A DNA stretch of 64,000 nt from Erinaceus europaeus (lineage: Eukaryota; Chordata; Mammalia; Eulipotyphla; Erinaceidae). Positions 48,991 to 61,429 of the stretch are shown piece after piece. The notes under the pieces were generated by a model. It had not been told where the DNA came from. It saw only the letters and a list, made by a program, of their open reading frames with translations, and did no database searches. A program made the position numbers and the translations under genes. Where the stretch lies: contig NW_026647238.1 of the NCBI RefSeq assembly GCF_950295315.1, forward strand, positions 1 to 64,000. The letters are read 5' to 3'. Position 1 is the first letter of the stretch, and each line of letters begins with the position of its first letter.

Positions 48991-49355
48991 TAAGAAATCT
49001 ACGTGACATCCATCTCTTTTTAAGTTCCAAATATTCTTTCAAACATATTTCAATCATACACTAAATGTCTTTGTTGCAATGGGTTCTATGAACTGATAGT
49101 GAATATTCTAAATATGAGTATAGCCAATTTTTCTTTCAAGTTGTTTATAATGTGTGTTATGTGTAGATATGACTCTAGAAGTGAGTAGATAGAAACTCAA
49201 ATAGATCAGCAGCTAATCAGAAGCACTGACCTTCTCTACAAAATTTCTATGTTAATATGAAAAACCAAAATAATTAGAATTTTTCCAATCCTAGGCAAAC
49301 TCAATGATTTTATTCTGTAAATAGTGATTGATTTTAATTTAAAAATCCTGATTTG

Positions 49356-49651
49356 TGGGAGTCGGGCTGTAGCGCAGCAGGTTAAGCGCACGTGGCGCAA
49401 AGCACAAGGACCGGCATAAGGATCCCGGTTCGAACCCCAGATCCCCACCTGCAGGGGAGTCGCTTCACAGGCAGTGAAGCAGGCCTACAGGTGTCTATCT
49501 TTCTCTCCTCCTCTCTGTCTTCCCTTCCTCTCTCCATTTCTCTCTGTCCTATCCATCAACGACGACAACAACAATAATAACTACAACAATAAAACAACAA
49601 GGGCAGCAAAAGGGAATAAATAAATAAAATAAATATTAAAAAAAAACATTA
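49356..49651 (+). repeat. Very young full-length ERI-like SINE with TSD
   Basis: Near-consensus copy: A box tagcgcagcagg, B box ggttcgaaccc, CT tract and AATAAA-bearing tail. Exact TSD aaaaatcctgatttg at 49341-49355 and 49652-49666. Confidence 0.95.
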
Positions 49652-49929
49652 AAAAATCCTGATTTGCTAAAAGATTGATCTGTACATACCAACAAGCATG
49701 AGAAAAGTGATATATTTGCTTTGTGCACAATTAGAAAGGTTCAGCCTCGCCTTAACCGGCAGTCACAGAATCATAACAAAAGAATAAAAGATATAATGCA
49801 CATATGTAAGCACTGAGTTTGACTTCAAGAGCATGGTTTTAGCTAAAATACCAAAATTTTGCAAAGAATCAACTAGTATTGGAAGACAGCTTATTTTATG
49901 ACTTTTATATATGGAGGATATTATTGTTG

Positions 49930-50085
49930 AGGTTTTTTTTTAAGACTGTCTTATTCATTTTTATGAGAGAGAATGAGACAGAGAGACAGAAAGATACCAG
50001 ATCACCACTCCTCATATACAATGCCAAGAATCAATCTTTGTCCCACACATGCAAGTCTCCCTAAACCACCTCTCAAATCACTTAC
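49930..50085 (-). repeat. Old second-family SINE
   Basis: GA-rich left part and cacatgcaagtctccctaaa (reverse head). Confidence 0.5.
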
Positions 50086-50515
50086 TGAGACTTTTATCAT
50101 AGTTCGTATAGAAATAGCCACACATACTGTAAGTCAGTTTTATTTATAGTCCACAGAAAATACGTGAAAAGCTATTTAAATATAATAGGAGAAAATGCAG
50201 TATCACAAGATTTAATGAAAAAAAAATCAGAAATTCTCAAAATGTATGTCAATCATGAGAAATCAAGTAGAGATTGTTAAATCTCAGTAGTCTGTTGAAA
50301 ATTTTTCATATGACAATATATTAAAAATTTACATATTCACCCTTAAATTCTAGACTGTATTTCAGTTGTATGATTTCACATCTTTCAATGAATAGACTTG
50401 GTGTACACTTGTATTATTTATACTTAAAATTATAATCAACCATTCGATGTAAATATACCAAATTCAACTGCTTCAATAATAAGTGTGAAAACGTTGCCTT
50501 ATGAAGGAAACTCAC

Positions 50516-50647
50516 CTTATTTCCAAGACCAAAGAAGAATTGATTCTCCAACCTTCTACAGAGTGCTGGAAAATTGAAGAGCCAGCTTTTCGGACAATTT
50601 TATCAGAACTATTAACAAGTGATCGACTCAAACATAGTTCACCATCT
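50516..50647 (-). CDS. ST8SIA4: ST8SIA4 coding exon 2 (stem region, residues 38-82)
   Basis: 132 bp: one base completing Gly38, 43 codons (residues 39-81) and two bases of Arg82. The acceptor is tttcag and the donor is AG|gtgag. It encodes the luminal stem, with two N-glycosylation sequons at Asn50 (NSS) and Asn74 (NSS), matching the positions I recall in the human enzyme. The first part of the polybasic region that contacts acceptor proteins such as NCAM (about residues 71-105) begins at its end and continues in exon 3. The stem is expected to vary more than the catalytic part, and a few residues here (for example Cys43 and Arg72) seem to differ from the human protein as I remember it. No frameshift or stop is present. 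Confidence 0.96.
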
Positions 50648-52004
50648 CTGAAATGAAATTAAAAGGCCAGTTTTATGAATACAGTCAACATTCATCTAAG
50701 TAACACATGTAATCTGATTTAAACTTTAGGTGACAAATCATAGATGCGTCCCTTTCTACATGTTAAAAAAAGAACTATGAACATGGTGACAGGTATTACA
50801 GGTAAGTAGGTATGACTTTGTTTTGATAATCACCTATGCCTGTTCTTTTTAAAGTAATATCATTTAATATAAAAAAATTCTTTTTGACTTTTATAGAAAA
50901 AAATGTTCTCTCCAAGTACATATCTCCTTTACCTTCTCATTTTACTCAGTGTTTAGTTGATAGAGAGAGTCTGTCCAATTCTCTTGCATCTATATGATTG
51001 TGACTCTCAAGATTGCAATTTCACTATCAGCAAAGGCACAAAGACATAATAGAATGAGGTTTTGTCTGAGAATAAGAAGACCTTGAAGTATCAGGTGATC
51101 TGGACATGTTGTGGATTCTATCACTTGTTAAGCTATACGCCCTTGGAAAAGATTCTTTTTCTAGGACACAGTGGCCTTACTTACCTTGACTACTGAAATA
51201 AGATTATCTAATATATAATGATTTTGTGATGATTAAATGGAACGCTGACAGTAACATACTGAGCAAAGCTGAAGTGCTAAATCCCAAAATTACAGTAGTC
51301 AAATACACTCCAACAATGAGACATGTTCCTAATAGTTGGGGGTGGGGTGCAGAGATGATATTGTGAAGAAACTTCAATCAACATTATCACTGGCATTTTT
51401 GTTACATAAAAAACCAACCATACTTCAACCTCTAATCAGTAGAATCAAGCAAAGTGTAGCATGTGGCATAGTGGTAGCAGGGATACTGTTGATAGTGCTA
51501 GTGGGTGAAAGATATCTATGACAACAATCATGACTTAAAGTAAAAACAATTCATTGTTAATGGACTATTTCCTGGTAAAAACAGTATAGATTTACAGATT
51601 TAGAATCAAAAGCCAAAGTTGTGGCAAAACCCTTTCAATATTTTCATTTCTTTCTTGATATCCTATCTTAATTTTTTTTTTTTAATCTCAAGGAAAAAAA
51701 AAACACAGTTAAAAGCAGCTAAGTCACAAATCTAAAGCTGTGTTTATTATATAGGCAACTCCCTTCTACTATCAGTGGAAACAGTCCTTGTGTAACAGCT
51801 GTTAGATGAATTCTGTAATTGGAGTTTGGTATTTTGGTTTGCATTCTTTTTTTAACATGCAGTTCTGATTTGCAGCAAATTCACATCATCAGTTACTCCC
51901 TGTGAAATTTAGAACTCTATACCATTAGTATTTTAAATGGCCTCACTAATGAAAGTTACAGTTATATGCTTTTGCATAGCTAATAGTAATCCTTTTATAA
52001 TAGC

Positions 52005-52093
52005 CAGGGAAATAGCTCAGCTACTAGAGCACAGACCTTGTAATGCTGTAAGCTCCCAGCTGGATTCTGGCAAAGCACATGTATGGCGCTCTC

Positions 52094-52127
<34 letters not shown>

Positions 52128-52150
52128 CCCTTCTCTCATCTAATACCATA
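52005..52150 (+). repeat. Old second-family SINE with CT repeat
   Basis: gggaaatagctcagctacta head, CT repeat at about 52089-52128. Confidence 0.65.
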
Positions 52151-52664
52151 AGTCTATCTGTTATGAAATATGTTCGTTAGCTGTTTACAAAAATAAATTA
52201 TTTTATAGAGCTCATGTAGGATGCAAGGAAACGTAAGGTATAATTTACTACTTGGTGGACTAGATGTCAGGTTTTAGATTTCCATGTTTAAAAACATCAA
52301 GTGCACTTGAACGAAAATGTGAAATACACAGAAGTTAACCTTTACATTTTTAGATATAAGCCTTCAAGATTATGGGCACAGACTCACCATTTCTAGGGTA
52401 AAGATGTTTCTAACCTTCGCCTCTCTAATAATTGACCTATCAATACCAGCTTTTTAATAACTACAGCTTATTATAATTATTATCATAATCATTAAACTTA
52501 TAGAAGAGGTTAAACTATATAAGCTGACATTTTTAGATATGTGGGAGATTGCTTTACTGACAAGGAACTGCAGATATGCTTTACAAGGCAGAATGACTTC
52601 TATGACATGCTTAGTTGTGCAGTTTTTCTCAGAACCTTTTAAAAGATAACATGTGTGTTCACAT

Positions 52665-52760
52665 CAGGGCTGGTCAGACAGTTCAACAGATAAGATCCCT
52701 TCCTTGCCAAGCATGCAACGCAAGTGAACAATAGCACCACATGAAAGATACTTTTGAAAC
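52665..52760 (+). repeat. Old second-family SINE fragment
   Basis: gggctggtcagacagttcaa head, ttccttgccaagcatgcaac. Confidence 0.5.
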
Positions 52761-52811
52761 AAAAAGCAAGTTTAAAAGCTATTGCTTGGCTGAGGTAGAT
52801 AGCATAATGGT

Positions 52812-53113
52812 GGGAGTCGGGCTGTAGCGCAGCAGGTTAAGCGCAGGTGGCGCTAAGCACAAGGACCCGCATAAGGATCCTGGTTCAAGCCCTGGCTCCC
52901 CACCTGCAGGGGTGTCGCTTCACAAGCGGTGAAACAGGTCTGCAGGTGTCTTATCTTTCTCTCCCTCTCTCTGTCTTCCCCCTCCCCTCTCCATTTCTCT
53001 CTGTCCTATCCAACAACAATGACAACAATAATAACTACAACAATAAAACAACAAGGGCAACAAAAGGGAATAAATAAATAAAAATAAATATTAAAAAAAT
53101 ATTTTTAAAAAAA
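52812..53113 (+). repeat. Very young ERI-like SINE with TSD, nested
   Basis: Exact TSD agatagcataatggt at 52797-52811 and 53114-53128. It splits a second-family SINE (52785-52811 and 53129-53220). Confidence 0.94.
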
Positions 53114-53244
53114 AGATAGCATAATGGTTATACAAAGACTTTCTTGCCTGAGGCTCCAAAGTCTCAGGTTTAATCCTCTGCACCACCATAAACCAGAGCT
53201 GACCAGTGCTCCGGTTTAAAAAAAAAAAAAAAAAAGCTACTGCT

Positions 53245-53270
53245 TATCTATCTATCTATCTATCTATCTC
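53245..53270. repeat. (CTAT)n microsatellite
   Basis: Six CTAT units. Confidence 0.9.
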
Positions 53271-56200
53271 TCCCACTCACATGAAAAAATGGAAAATGTG
53301 GCCAACAGTGGAGAACATGCATGTGGGAGGTCCTGGTCCCACCAAAATAAATAAAGATACACATCAGTTTTATATTATTGATATTAACACATTATTCTGC
53401 TCCTTGGATTGTTTCCATTGAACAAAACTTTGAATGGAAATAGTTACAATTAATTGCACTATGCCTTTAAGTAAACACTTATTTATCAGGAGATCATATT
53501 TAGCACAATCCAAGGCATTGAAGTTAACATCTTTGTTAAATGGATCCTGTAGAATATTTTACTTGTGATTCTGGTTGTATTCTGTCTTGGCAAATATTTT
53601 TCTCTTCTGTGAATGTAAGACATGAAGGATCTTGCCATCCCTTACTGATTTCTCATTTCAGGTAGGATATGAGTGTACCAGCTGCACTGAAAGCATTTTT
53701 TGCATAGGTGTATACTCAAGATTCAATATACATTTTAAACAGAAAATTATACATCATACCAAAGAAGTAATGCACCACAAAACAACATACATGTATTTAT
53801 ACATATACAGTAGTAGTTCTGCTGACAAGTAAGAAATTCCTACTTACTCATTCATAGTGACAAATCACTAGTTATGTTATCAAAATTTGACAACATTTTT
53901 CTCTTAAAATAGCAGGCATCATAATTAACACTGTAGTTCAGTACTACATAATAGTATGATCAATTCGTTTTGTAAAAGGGGGGTTTCAAAAGTCCTAATA
54001 AAACCCCACTGAAAATACTTTGTGAGTTGGCTTTGAAATGCATGTGATATTTTAATTTTGTTTTGTTTTTAGGGGTAACACTGGTTTGTAAGACTGTATA
54101 GATTTTAGGGGTATAATTTCAGCCAATCCAGACAGTGTCAGTGTGTTATCTGTGGACCAGCTTCAACTTCTTCTTTTTAATATGAACTTATAAAACATTT
54201 AAAAGGAAGAAGTTCTATCAAACTGAACTCCAACACAAACAGTTGGTAATGTGTTCTCACTACCTAATGCCAAACAGCGAAAAATAAAGATGCAGTGGTT
54301 GATCTTAAATTATCACACATAGTTTTCAGTAAAAATTTAAATGTAGCACAAAGCAAAGTAATACTTCTTGATTTCTTAATATACAAGTATGTTCTATCCT
54401 AGAACAAGCTGAAACTAACTTTACTGAAAATGATGCTGCTATAAGTACTCATGCATATCTCCATTGCCAACTCTAAATTAATTTCAGAACTAGTACTTGT
54501 GAATGTTCATTCAGACATTTGTACACAATTTAAAAGGAAGATATCTAGATATGAAAAGTTAAAGTCTTATGTGATTGACTAGGAAAATATTATGTAGCAA
54601 GCTTTGTATAATATTAAAATTTATGTAATATTTTCAAATATGCTATCTCATTACTTCTAATTGAACTCCAAAGATAACAGAGACAACAAAATTGTGGGTT
54701 AATTCTGAGGCATGAGACATTTTTCCTACTTTAAAATATAAAAGGTCAAGAACAGTCAATAGTCTTCTTGAATAGTCAAGAACAGAGCATTTCATACTCC
54801 TAATTCCCTGAGTTAAACTTTACCAACTTATAAGTACAATAGACAATTTGCATGTCTTCCTGGCGTGGGGGGGGGGGGGATACTAGTTTTCAATGTCCAA
54901 CCATTACTTGACCTATTCCCTAATATTTTATTGCTGAAAAAATGTGGTTAAAATTCCTCTGGAGATACTAGAATATAAGTGGGTGGTAGGAAATCCGTGC
55001 TAATGTTCTCTTTTTCCTTATGCATAGAACAACTAACTACTCAATATTACATGTGGGAATAGCAAAGCTTCACTGACTCTAGATGGACCCTGCAGATAAA
55101 CCGTCTACTATTGCAATATGGGTGCGGAAAAGCTACTAAGAATTTAGGGGGTATATTCTGCGATACAGAAACCATAAAAAACACTTAATTGAATATACTG
55201 CCCACTGGCAAGGTACGCAGTGCCACCCAAAGGTCGGAGAGATTGAGTCCGTTGCCTCACTTGTGAATACTGGCCTGAGCTCTGATGCCAAGTCACCACT
55301 CCAGTGTGACCATGTCAAAACTAGCTCTCCACGTGGCTGCCTAAACCCGGTTACTTGATTTGATCCTTTGATGAATCCGCTCCTCCACCAGAAGCGCTAT
55401 AGGTAGTTGAAAGGAAGCCATGGACTTGGTAGGATCACAAGCCTTTCCACGGAACGTTTCCACCAAGAATGACAAGGGAAAGGGCTCTCCTGGGGGGGGG
55501 GGGGGGTGCTAACTGTGCTCACTTTACTCCCAATAACTCCACGTTTTCTGTAAAGAGCAGGCAGCAGTCCGCCACCAGCGGAACGCAGCCAGACACTGGC
55601 AGGAGATCGACATCCCCAGCAGGCTCTCCGCTTTGCCTCGCAGGACTGTAATTGCGGGTTTTAATTAAGGAGGAGGAGCAGGGTTGCCAGCTGAGCAATA
55701 AAAGTGATTTTTAAAAATAAGAATCTGATTCTCCAATAAAGTCCCCCCAACCCCCTACCCCCACCCCCCTCTTCTCACTCATTCTCCTAGCCTGGGAGTT
55801 AGCTCTTGGGGAGCCTCTCCTTCCTCTTAAATTCCAGCCTGCCCCACGCTTTCCCATCGGAGCTGGGAAGAAACAGCAGCTCAGCCAGAAAAGGGTGGGA
55901 ACCAAAGCCAGCCGGCCAGTCTAACTCCCTGCAGCTCTCCCTTGTCGCTCTGGACAGCGCCCACTGGCTGCAAAGGGCTGGAAGAGGAGTCTCTTTGTGA
56001 AACGTGAAATATTTGGGGTCCGACATATCCCCCAGGAGGAAGCGGGGTGCGCCCCCCTCCTTCCTGCAGACGGTTTGGGGAGGCGCAGAAAGACGCTTTG
56101 GCAGCACACAGAGTCTTCAAACACTCGCCCCACCCACTCCTGTTCTCCAGAGTCCCAAGCTGTGGGTTGAACCCTCAGAGTCCTAGAGAGGCTCTGGGAG

Positions 56201-57691
56201 GCTTTGTCAGGGCTCAGACACATTTTATGAGCCCACAGATCTGGAAGAGAACAAAGAATCTCGATCTCCACGCCCCAGACTCTCTTTCTCCCCCATGCGC
56301 CCATCCATCACCTTCCTAAAGATCCCTTTGTCTGCTGGTAGAGCACAGGTCGGACTAAGACACCCCGGTACACACACCCTATAACCCCTTAGCCCATATG
56401 TTCAAGTCCAAGTCCTTCTTTTTTTCTGACAACTAAGCTAGGCTGCATTTTAAACCCACTCACTCCTAGTGCAATCGATCTCACACAGTTGAGCTGCCCC
56501 CTCTCCAAGAATAGACCATTTCTAGATTTGCTGGTACATAACGACCATCCAGCCAGTTCCTTTTACAATTTTCCATTCTCTTCTAATTCCTTTGCGCTGC
56601 ACTTCTGTTATTTTAGTTTCCTACAAAATAGCAGCTCCTATCAAGAAAAGTCTGTATCTTGCTGCTCACTTAGATGATCAGGACAGCAAGTTCCCCTGTT
56701 TGTATTTATGTACATGCATACATTTTAGCAGTCCCGTGCTACACACATGACAAAGATTCTATCCTTGGATTAAAAAAAAAAAGCCAGAGAAATTAAAACC
56801 TGGCGGGCGTCCCTGCAAGTTTGGAACTTCCCATAGCGGATGCCTCTGGATAAGATAGGATTTCCGAAACAGGACTTTGAACAGAGTTGACAACCAGATT
56901 TACATCCTCAGAAAACACTTCCAGGCTAGTCAGCAACACAAAAGTTGCAGCCACCTCCTGGGTAAACTTCAAAGACGGGGGGGGGGGGGGGGGGGGGCAG
57001 GGAGAGAGAAGAGAGGAAGGAAATGAGATATTTAGAGAACTTTCTGGGGTGGGGGTAGGAGGAGTCTCTGAACTCATTTGGACTAAAGAAATAACAAAAC
57101 AACAAAAAAAAGTCACTCTGTAGCTACCCAATTTCTAACGATGTAAGCATGTAACCCATAGAAGAGCAAAAGAGTAAGTTTTCTTGAATGTACGAGTTTC
57201 TAAATCAAATGACAATTCTCTAGTCGTCCTCAACATACAATAAAATAATAATAAATGAATAAGAGAGAAACACATTTCCTGTCTCTTGAGCTTCAGCTCT
57301 TCAAGGAGCAAATTTTCTCTTGCACCTCTTTAGAGTGTCAGGGCAGAGAAAAAAGGCAATGAAATGGTGAGTAAAGACATCTAGTTTGAGTTCTGCCCAC
57401 CGATTAAAGGGACAAGGACACACGTTCTTTGTTGACACTTCTGCAGTGACTTCTCATTTAGCGTGCGAACCCTGGCGCCAAGGCTACCACCGCACAGGGT
57501 AAGTTGAACTGGAAACAACAGCTCACAGCGAAGCTTACACACCTCAACAACAGCCTTTTGTTATTTAATTCACGAGATTAAACACAGAGAAGCTCATTAA
57601 CATAACTAGCCCACCCGTCACTCGATCGACATGCACATTTCATTTATGACTTGACTTTTTGTCACGACCTAAAATGAAGCTTTGCATTTAC

Positions 57692-57804
57692 CCGATGAGT
57701 GGCGTTTCCTGGTGTTCCTCAGTTCTCGCTATTTCTTTTGTCTTATAAAAGATCAGAAGCAGACTTATCGTGCAGATTGTCCACCTCTTCCTAATGGAGC
57801 GCAT
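57692..57804 (-). CDS. ST8SIA4: ST8SIA4 coding exon 1 (residues 1-37 and first two bases of codon 38)
   Basis: ST8SIA4 is a Golgi type II membrane enzyme that builds alpha-2,8-linked polysialic acid on N-glycans, chiefly of NCAM. This exon encodes the short cytoplasmic tail (residues 1-7, basic: MRSIRKR), the signal-anchor helix (about residues 8-20, [13 protein letters not shown]) and the start of the stem. The ATG at 57804 is preceded by AAG, giving A at -3. An in-frame TGA lies upstream at 57940-57942 and there is no other ATG in the first ~380 nt of leader, so the start is secure. The exon ends in GG followed by the donor gtaaatg (phase 2), which joins exon 2 to make Gly38. The sequence was recognised by recall of the mammalian protein; the N-terminus matches nearly residue for residue. 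Confidence 0.97.
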
Positions 57805-58260
57805 CTTGGGAGCCCGAGAAAGTCCTGGTTGTCCCAGCTCCCCCACCTTCCCTCGATATAAAGGCTCCGTTTGGGGGCAATAGAGTTGTGGGGGTGGGTG
57901 GGTGTCTGCAAAATGCAAGCCCAGCGTGAAGCCAGGATCTCAGCAGCAGGTCGCGAAGGTCCTCTGTGGTCGATCTCCCCCCTGGTCTTCAAAGCGTTCT
58001 CTACCGGCTCGGTTCGCGCCAGCGCTGCTACGGTCTCTCCGCGTCCCCTCCCAGGAGCTCAGGTTTCTTTTCTGGTGAGATACCTTGTGCACTGGAGGTG
58101 GCGGCCGCTGCTGCTGCTTGGGTTCGGGGGCGTCACTAGCCCTTCTCTTTCGTTCGCAGGGAGAGGATGAGCAAAAGCAGCCAATCACCGGACTGAGGGG
58201 GCGGAGGCAGCTGTAGCTAGAGTAACGTAGCAGCCACTGCCTGCTCGGCGCCGAAAGGGG
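57805..58260 (-). promoter_or_regulatory. ST8SIA4: ST8SIA4 5'UTR and CpG-rich TATA-less promoter region
   Basis: Directly upstream of the start codon the sequence becomes rich in CpG, most clearly about 57960-58260, unlike the AT-rich introns. A GC box (ggggcggagg) lies at 58197-58206 and a CCAAT motif at 58181-58185. No TATA box is apparent on the minus strand. The leader has no upstream ATG between 57805 and about 58190. This is a typical CpG-island promoter; the transcription start cannot be placed from sequence alone. Confidence 0.7.
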
Positions 58261-58284
58261 AAGCTCACTATCTCAGAATCTTGG

Positions 58285-58310
58285 ACACACACACACACAC
58301 ACACACACAA
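58285..58310. repeat. (CA)n microsatellite at the promoter edge
   Basis: About 13 CA units just upstream of the CpG-rich region. Confidence 0.95.
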
Positions 58311-59059
58311 CACACTCACGCACTCACAATCCCTCATTTTCACGCACTACCGCTCGCACTTTCTTATGGGAGTGCAGAGCGCTAGGAGTAAGTCAGGTCA
58401 GGTACCCCTCTCGGGACTCCGGAGCATCAGCTCTCTAGAATATGGAGAAGCGAGATAGTTTGCATCAAAAAGGTGGAGAGGACACCTTTACTGGGGACAG
58501 ATAAGAGAACTGTACTGCAGCAGGGGTGTCTTTGAAAAAAAGAAAAAGGAAAGAAAGAAAAAAGAGCGGGGACACACACACACACCCTTCCTAGTAGAAC
58601 GAATGTGGGGATGAATGGAGCAAGAGGAGGAGGTAGAGGTTTGTATATTCCATACACCACTCAACCTGAAAAGCACAATTACCAGACTAAAACTGTTGAC
58701 TCACAGTATAGGTGGGTTATGGATGACGACCCCAACATAGAAATGATAGGTGTCACTAGGAATTTTGAGGATCTTTGGGACTTTCTCTCATTGCTATTTG
58801 GAAATAGTTCACAAAGAAGTCAAGGTAATTTTAACCCCATCTGAACTAAGTGTGTGTGTGTGGGGGGGGGGGGCGTTCCCAAAAACAACAACAGGAAAAG
58901 CCTCCACCAAGGACCTCCTTTTCAAGAGCAGTCGTACCCACACCCACACATAAGAAGAGAGCAGGCAAGCAAGAAAGGCAAACTCTCCACCAATAATCTG
59001 AATGATAATGCATTTATCAAGTTTAATTCTATCCTCCCACATAGTTTTTTCTCTATCTT

Positions 59060-59061
<2 letters not shown>

Positions 59062-59099
<38 letters not shown>

Positions 59100-59118
59100 C
59101 GTGCAAGCGCACGTGCAC
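59062..59118. repeat. (GT)n-(GC)n alternating tract
   Basis: GT repeat passing into gcgcgcgcgcgtgc and then further alternating purine-pyrimidine sequence. Confidence 0.95.
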
Positions 59119-60556
59119 AAGTGAGAATCTCTCCATCACCCTTTGGACACTGCCCTCCCTGAGAGCAACTTATGATTCCTTTGTAAGAAACCTAGGTTTG
59201 TTACACACAGGCTTGATGAAGATGGTTCAGAAGGTATTCCTAGCATGAGACAGTGTCTGTCTGGTGCCAGAATTCCCCTATCTATATGCACCCTTAAAGT
59301 GTCTTTCAGGTGAATTCCTGTTCCTTCAGGTTGAGCAGAGGCTCCAGTATTTTTGTGTCTGAAGTTTACACCTCCCTAAGTGCAGAATTGATGAGGTCTA
59401 CCACTAGCCTTCAGTTAAAGGGGGGCCGACAATCAGTCTTCTGAACAACTTAAAACAGCAAAGATAATACCCAGAAACTTTGCTTTTAAGATCTTAACTT
59501 TAAGATCTGTTCCTTCTAATATTTACCATTCCTGTACTGGGTTTAGGAAGTTAAGAAGCAGCTTGTTTTAGAGCCTAGCACTCACAGCAGGGGAACTAAG
59601 GGATTGGCTCTAAAATGCTCAAAGGAGCAAGTAATTATGAGCCTTTATTGACACTACAAGTAGCCCTCTGGGAGCCTTTCCAGTTTATTGATGTCTAGGC
59701 AAATCTCACTTTCTTTAATGCTTCTCTATCACACAGACTTCTCAACTAGCAGAAATTGCAAGAATAAAACTGCTTCATATTTAAATTACAGGTGAACTGA
59801 GACAAGGAAGGAGTTGGCAATGCATGCCAAATTCTCCAGGAATTTATTTTTAAACAATGGCAAGTATATTTTAAATAATAATGAAAATACTACTTTCTGA
59901 TGGCAACAGGGTAACATGTTGTTAATTATATTCACCTGAAATTTTTTTTAGCAATTACTATGGGGCAAGGCACTGTGTGTGGGAATGGGAACACAATGAT
60001 GAATAACATGTAGCATCAGTATAGACCTGAAGCTTATTCACCCAGAGAAAGGCAGATTGTAAAATAATAAGTTGCAGTGTAGCACCATGAAATAATAGCA
60101 GCATTTTGGAGTCTGTTCCTGGAACCTACTGATAAGTAAACTGCTGGGTAGAAGCTGATGAAATGTTTTAGTCTTTGGGAGTCAGAAAGGTAAACTACCC
60201 AAGGAGGGTATTCATAAACTGGATTTGCAAGACTAGGAAGGCAAAGAGAAAATAAAACTCTGCAAGCAGAGGAAAGAGAATGTACCACTTCAGAGAGAAA
60301 TAACATGCTGCTTCTATGTGGAACTTTAAAATAGTTTTAGTACAGTTAGAACAGGAAGTAGGAAGAGAAAGGAGTGGGAGGTTAAATTTTCAGTGTGAGT
60401 ATAATATCCTTTAGCTCCACAGTGTCAAATTATATTTTCTAATGGGAAAGCTTCAACAAGAAACTCTTCAAGAGGAAAGTAAATTTTATTCACATACTCA
60501 GCTTTAGGTTAAACTAGGGTAAACATTTCTTCTGACAGAAACATAAAAAACAAAAA

Positions 60557-60559
60557 TGA

Positions 60560-60602
<43 letters not shown>
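60557..60602. repeat. (GAAA)n microsatellite
   Basis: About 11 GAAA units. Confidence 0.97.
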
Positions 60603-61089
60603 GAAAAAAAAAGCCAAATAGCAAAATTAAGTACAGAAACTAGTAATGGCAATACAATAGACAAATTTAAATTTAAATGTCTGGAATAGAAACAGGAAGC
60701 TCTATATATGTATACTGTCTTCGTTTCTGTATTTGTTAAGCATAAAATCTTTCAACTGAGGTGAATGCTCGTGTATGATTAATAAGGTTCAATAAGATTT
60801 AAGAGACTCACCTTTTTCCTGTTTGAGTCTAGTGTTTATATTTTTGTGTCACTTGTTTAATATCATTACATTCATAAAATATGCATATGTAATAATTTTC
60901 CAAGTAAAAACAGCAATAACAACAAACAGGTAGTTCAACACATAGGCCAAAGTGAGTGTAATTTGATTCTTCTCAATATACAATCAGATACAAGAACCAT
61001 GAGTATTAGGTAAGAAGTCTTCTCCAGACTAGAATCTTTTGGAATCACCTCCTTCCATTGTAATTCTCATTTTAATGATTCTGGAAAAA

Positions 61090-61130
61090 ATACTATGTGT
61101 GCTTAACCCGGTTGACCACCTCCTGGCCCA
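61090..61130 (-). repeat. 41-bp tailless SINE head with TSD
   Basis: Only the 5' end of an ERI-like SINE (head ending tcctggccca here) and no A tail, flanked by attctggaaaaa at 61078-61089 and 61131-61142. Confidence 0.7.
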
Positions 61131-61429
61131 ATTCTGGAAAAAGAAATAAATAAAAGCAAAAGCAATAACTGAGTTGCTCCTAGACCTATCTTTGGACTAT
61201 ATGTTCTTCAGTAGTGAGAATGCATTCTGCATTCACATAGTACTCTATGAATAAATAATGCAAGTATAGTATCTGATTTTGAAATGCTGCTTTATCCTTT
61301 AACTTAATATAAATCATGTTTTAATTGCTGGCTGTCCCATCAGTTTTAGTTGGAAAGAAATGGATAGATTTTTTTTTTTTAGGATCATGGTGGGATTTTT
61401 AATGACTCGTGATATTTTTAATAGACTTT

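Larger units (their letters stand above)
40261..50515 (-). other. ST8SIA4: ST8SIA4 intron 2
   Basis: About 10.3 kb. It holds a twin-primed L1 (44.7-45.9 kb), older L1 3' ends and SINEs listed separately. Gene-free stretches in which I see only AT-rich single-copy sequence: 41680-43690, 43930-44730, 45940-46500, 47060-47660, 48990-49340, 50090-50515. Confidence 0.9.
50648..57691 (-). other. ST8SIA4: ST8SIA4 intron 1
   Basis: About 7 kb. The promoter-proximal part (about 54.9-57.69 kb) has no recognisable transposon, higher GC than the other introns and several G runs; it may hold regulatory sequence. The rest contains the SINEs listed near 52.0-53.2 kb and otherwise AT-rich single-copy sequence (50650-52000, 52155-52660 and 53370-54860) in which I recognise nothing. 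Confidence 0.9.

Noticed and set aside
55711..56319. Overlapping open frames on both strands in intron 1
   Set aside because: GC-rich sequence keeps frames open by chance; no recognisable protein, and several frames compete on both strands.
57688..57918. N-terminally extended ST8SIA4 starting at 57918
   Set aside because: The codon there is TTG, not ATG; an in-frame TGA lies at 57940-57942, and the ATG at 57804 matches the family start.
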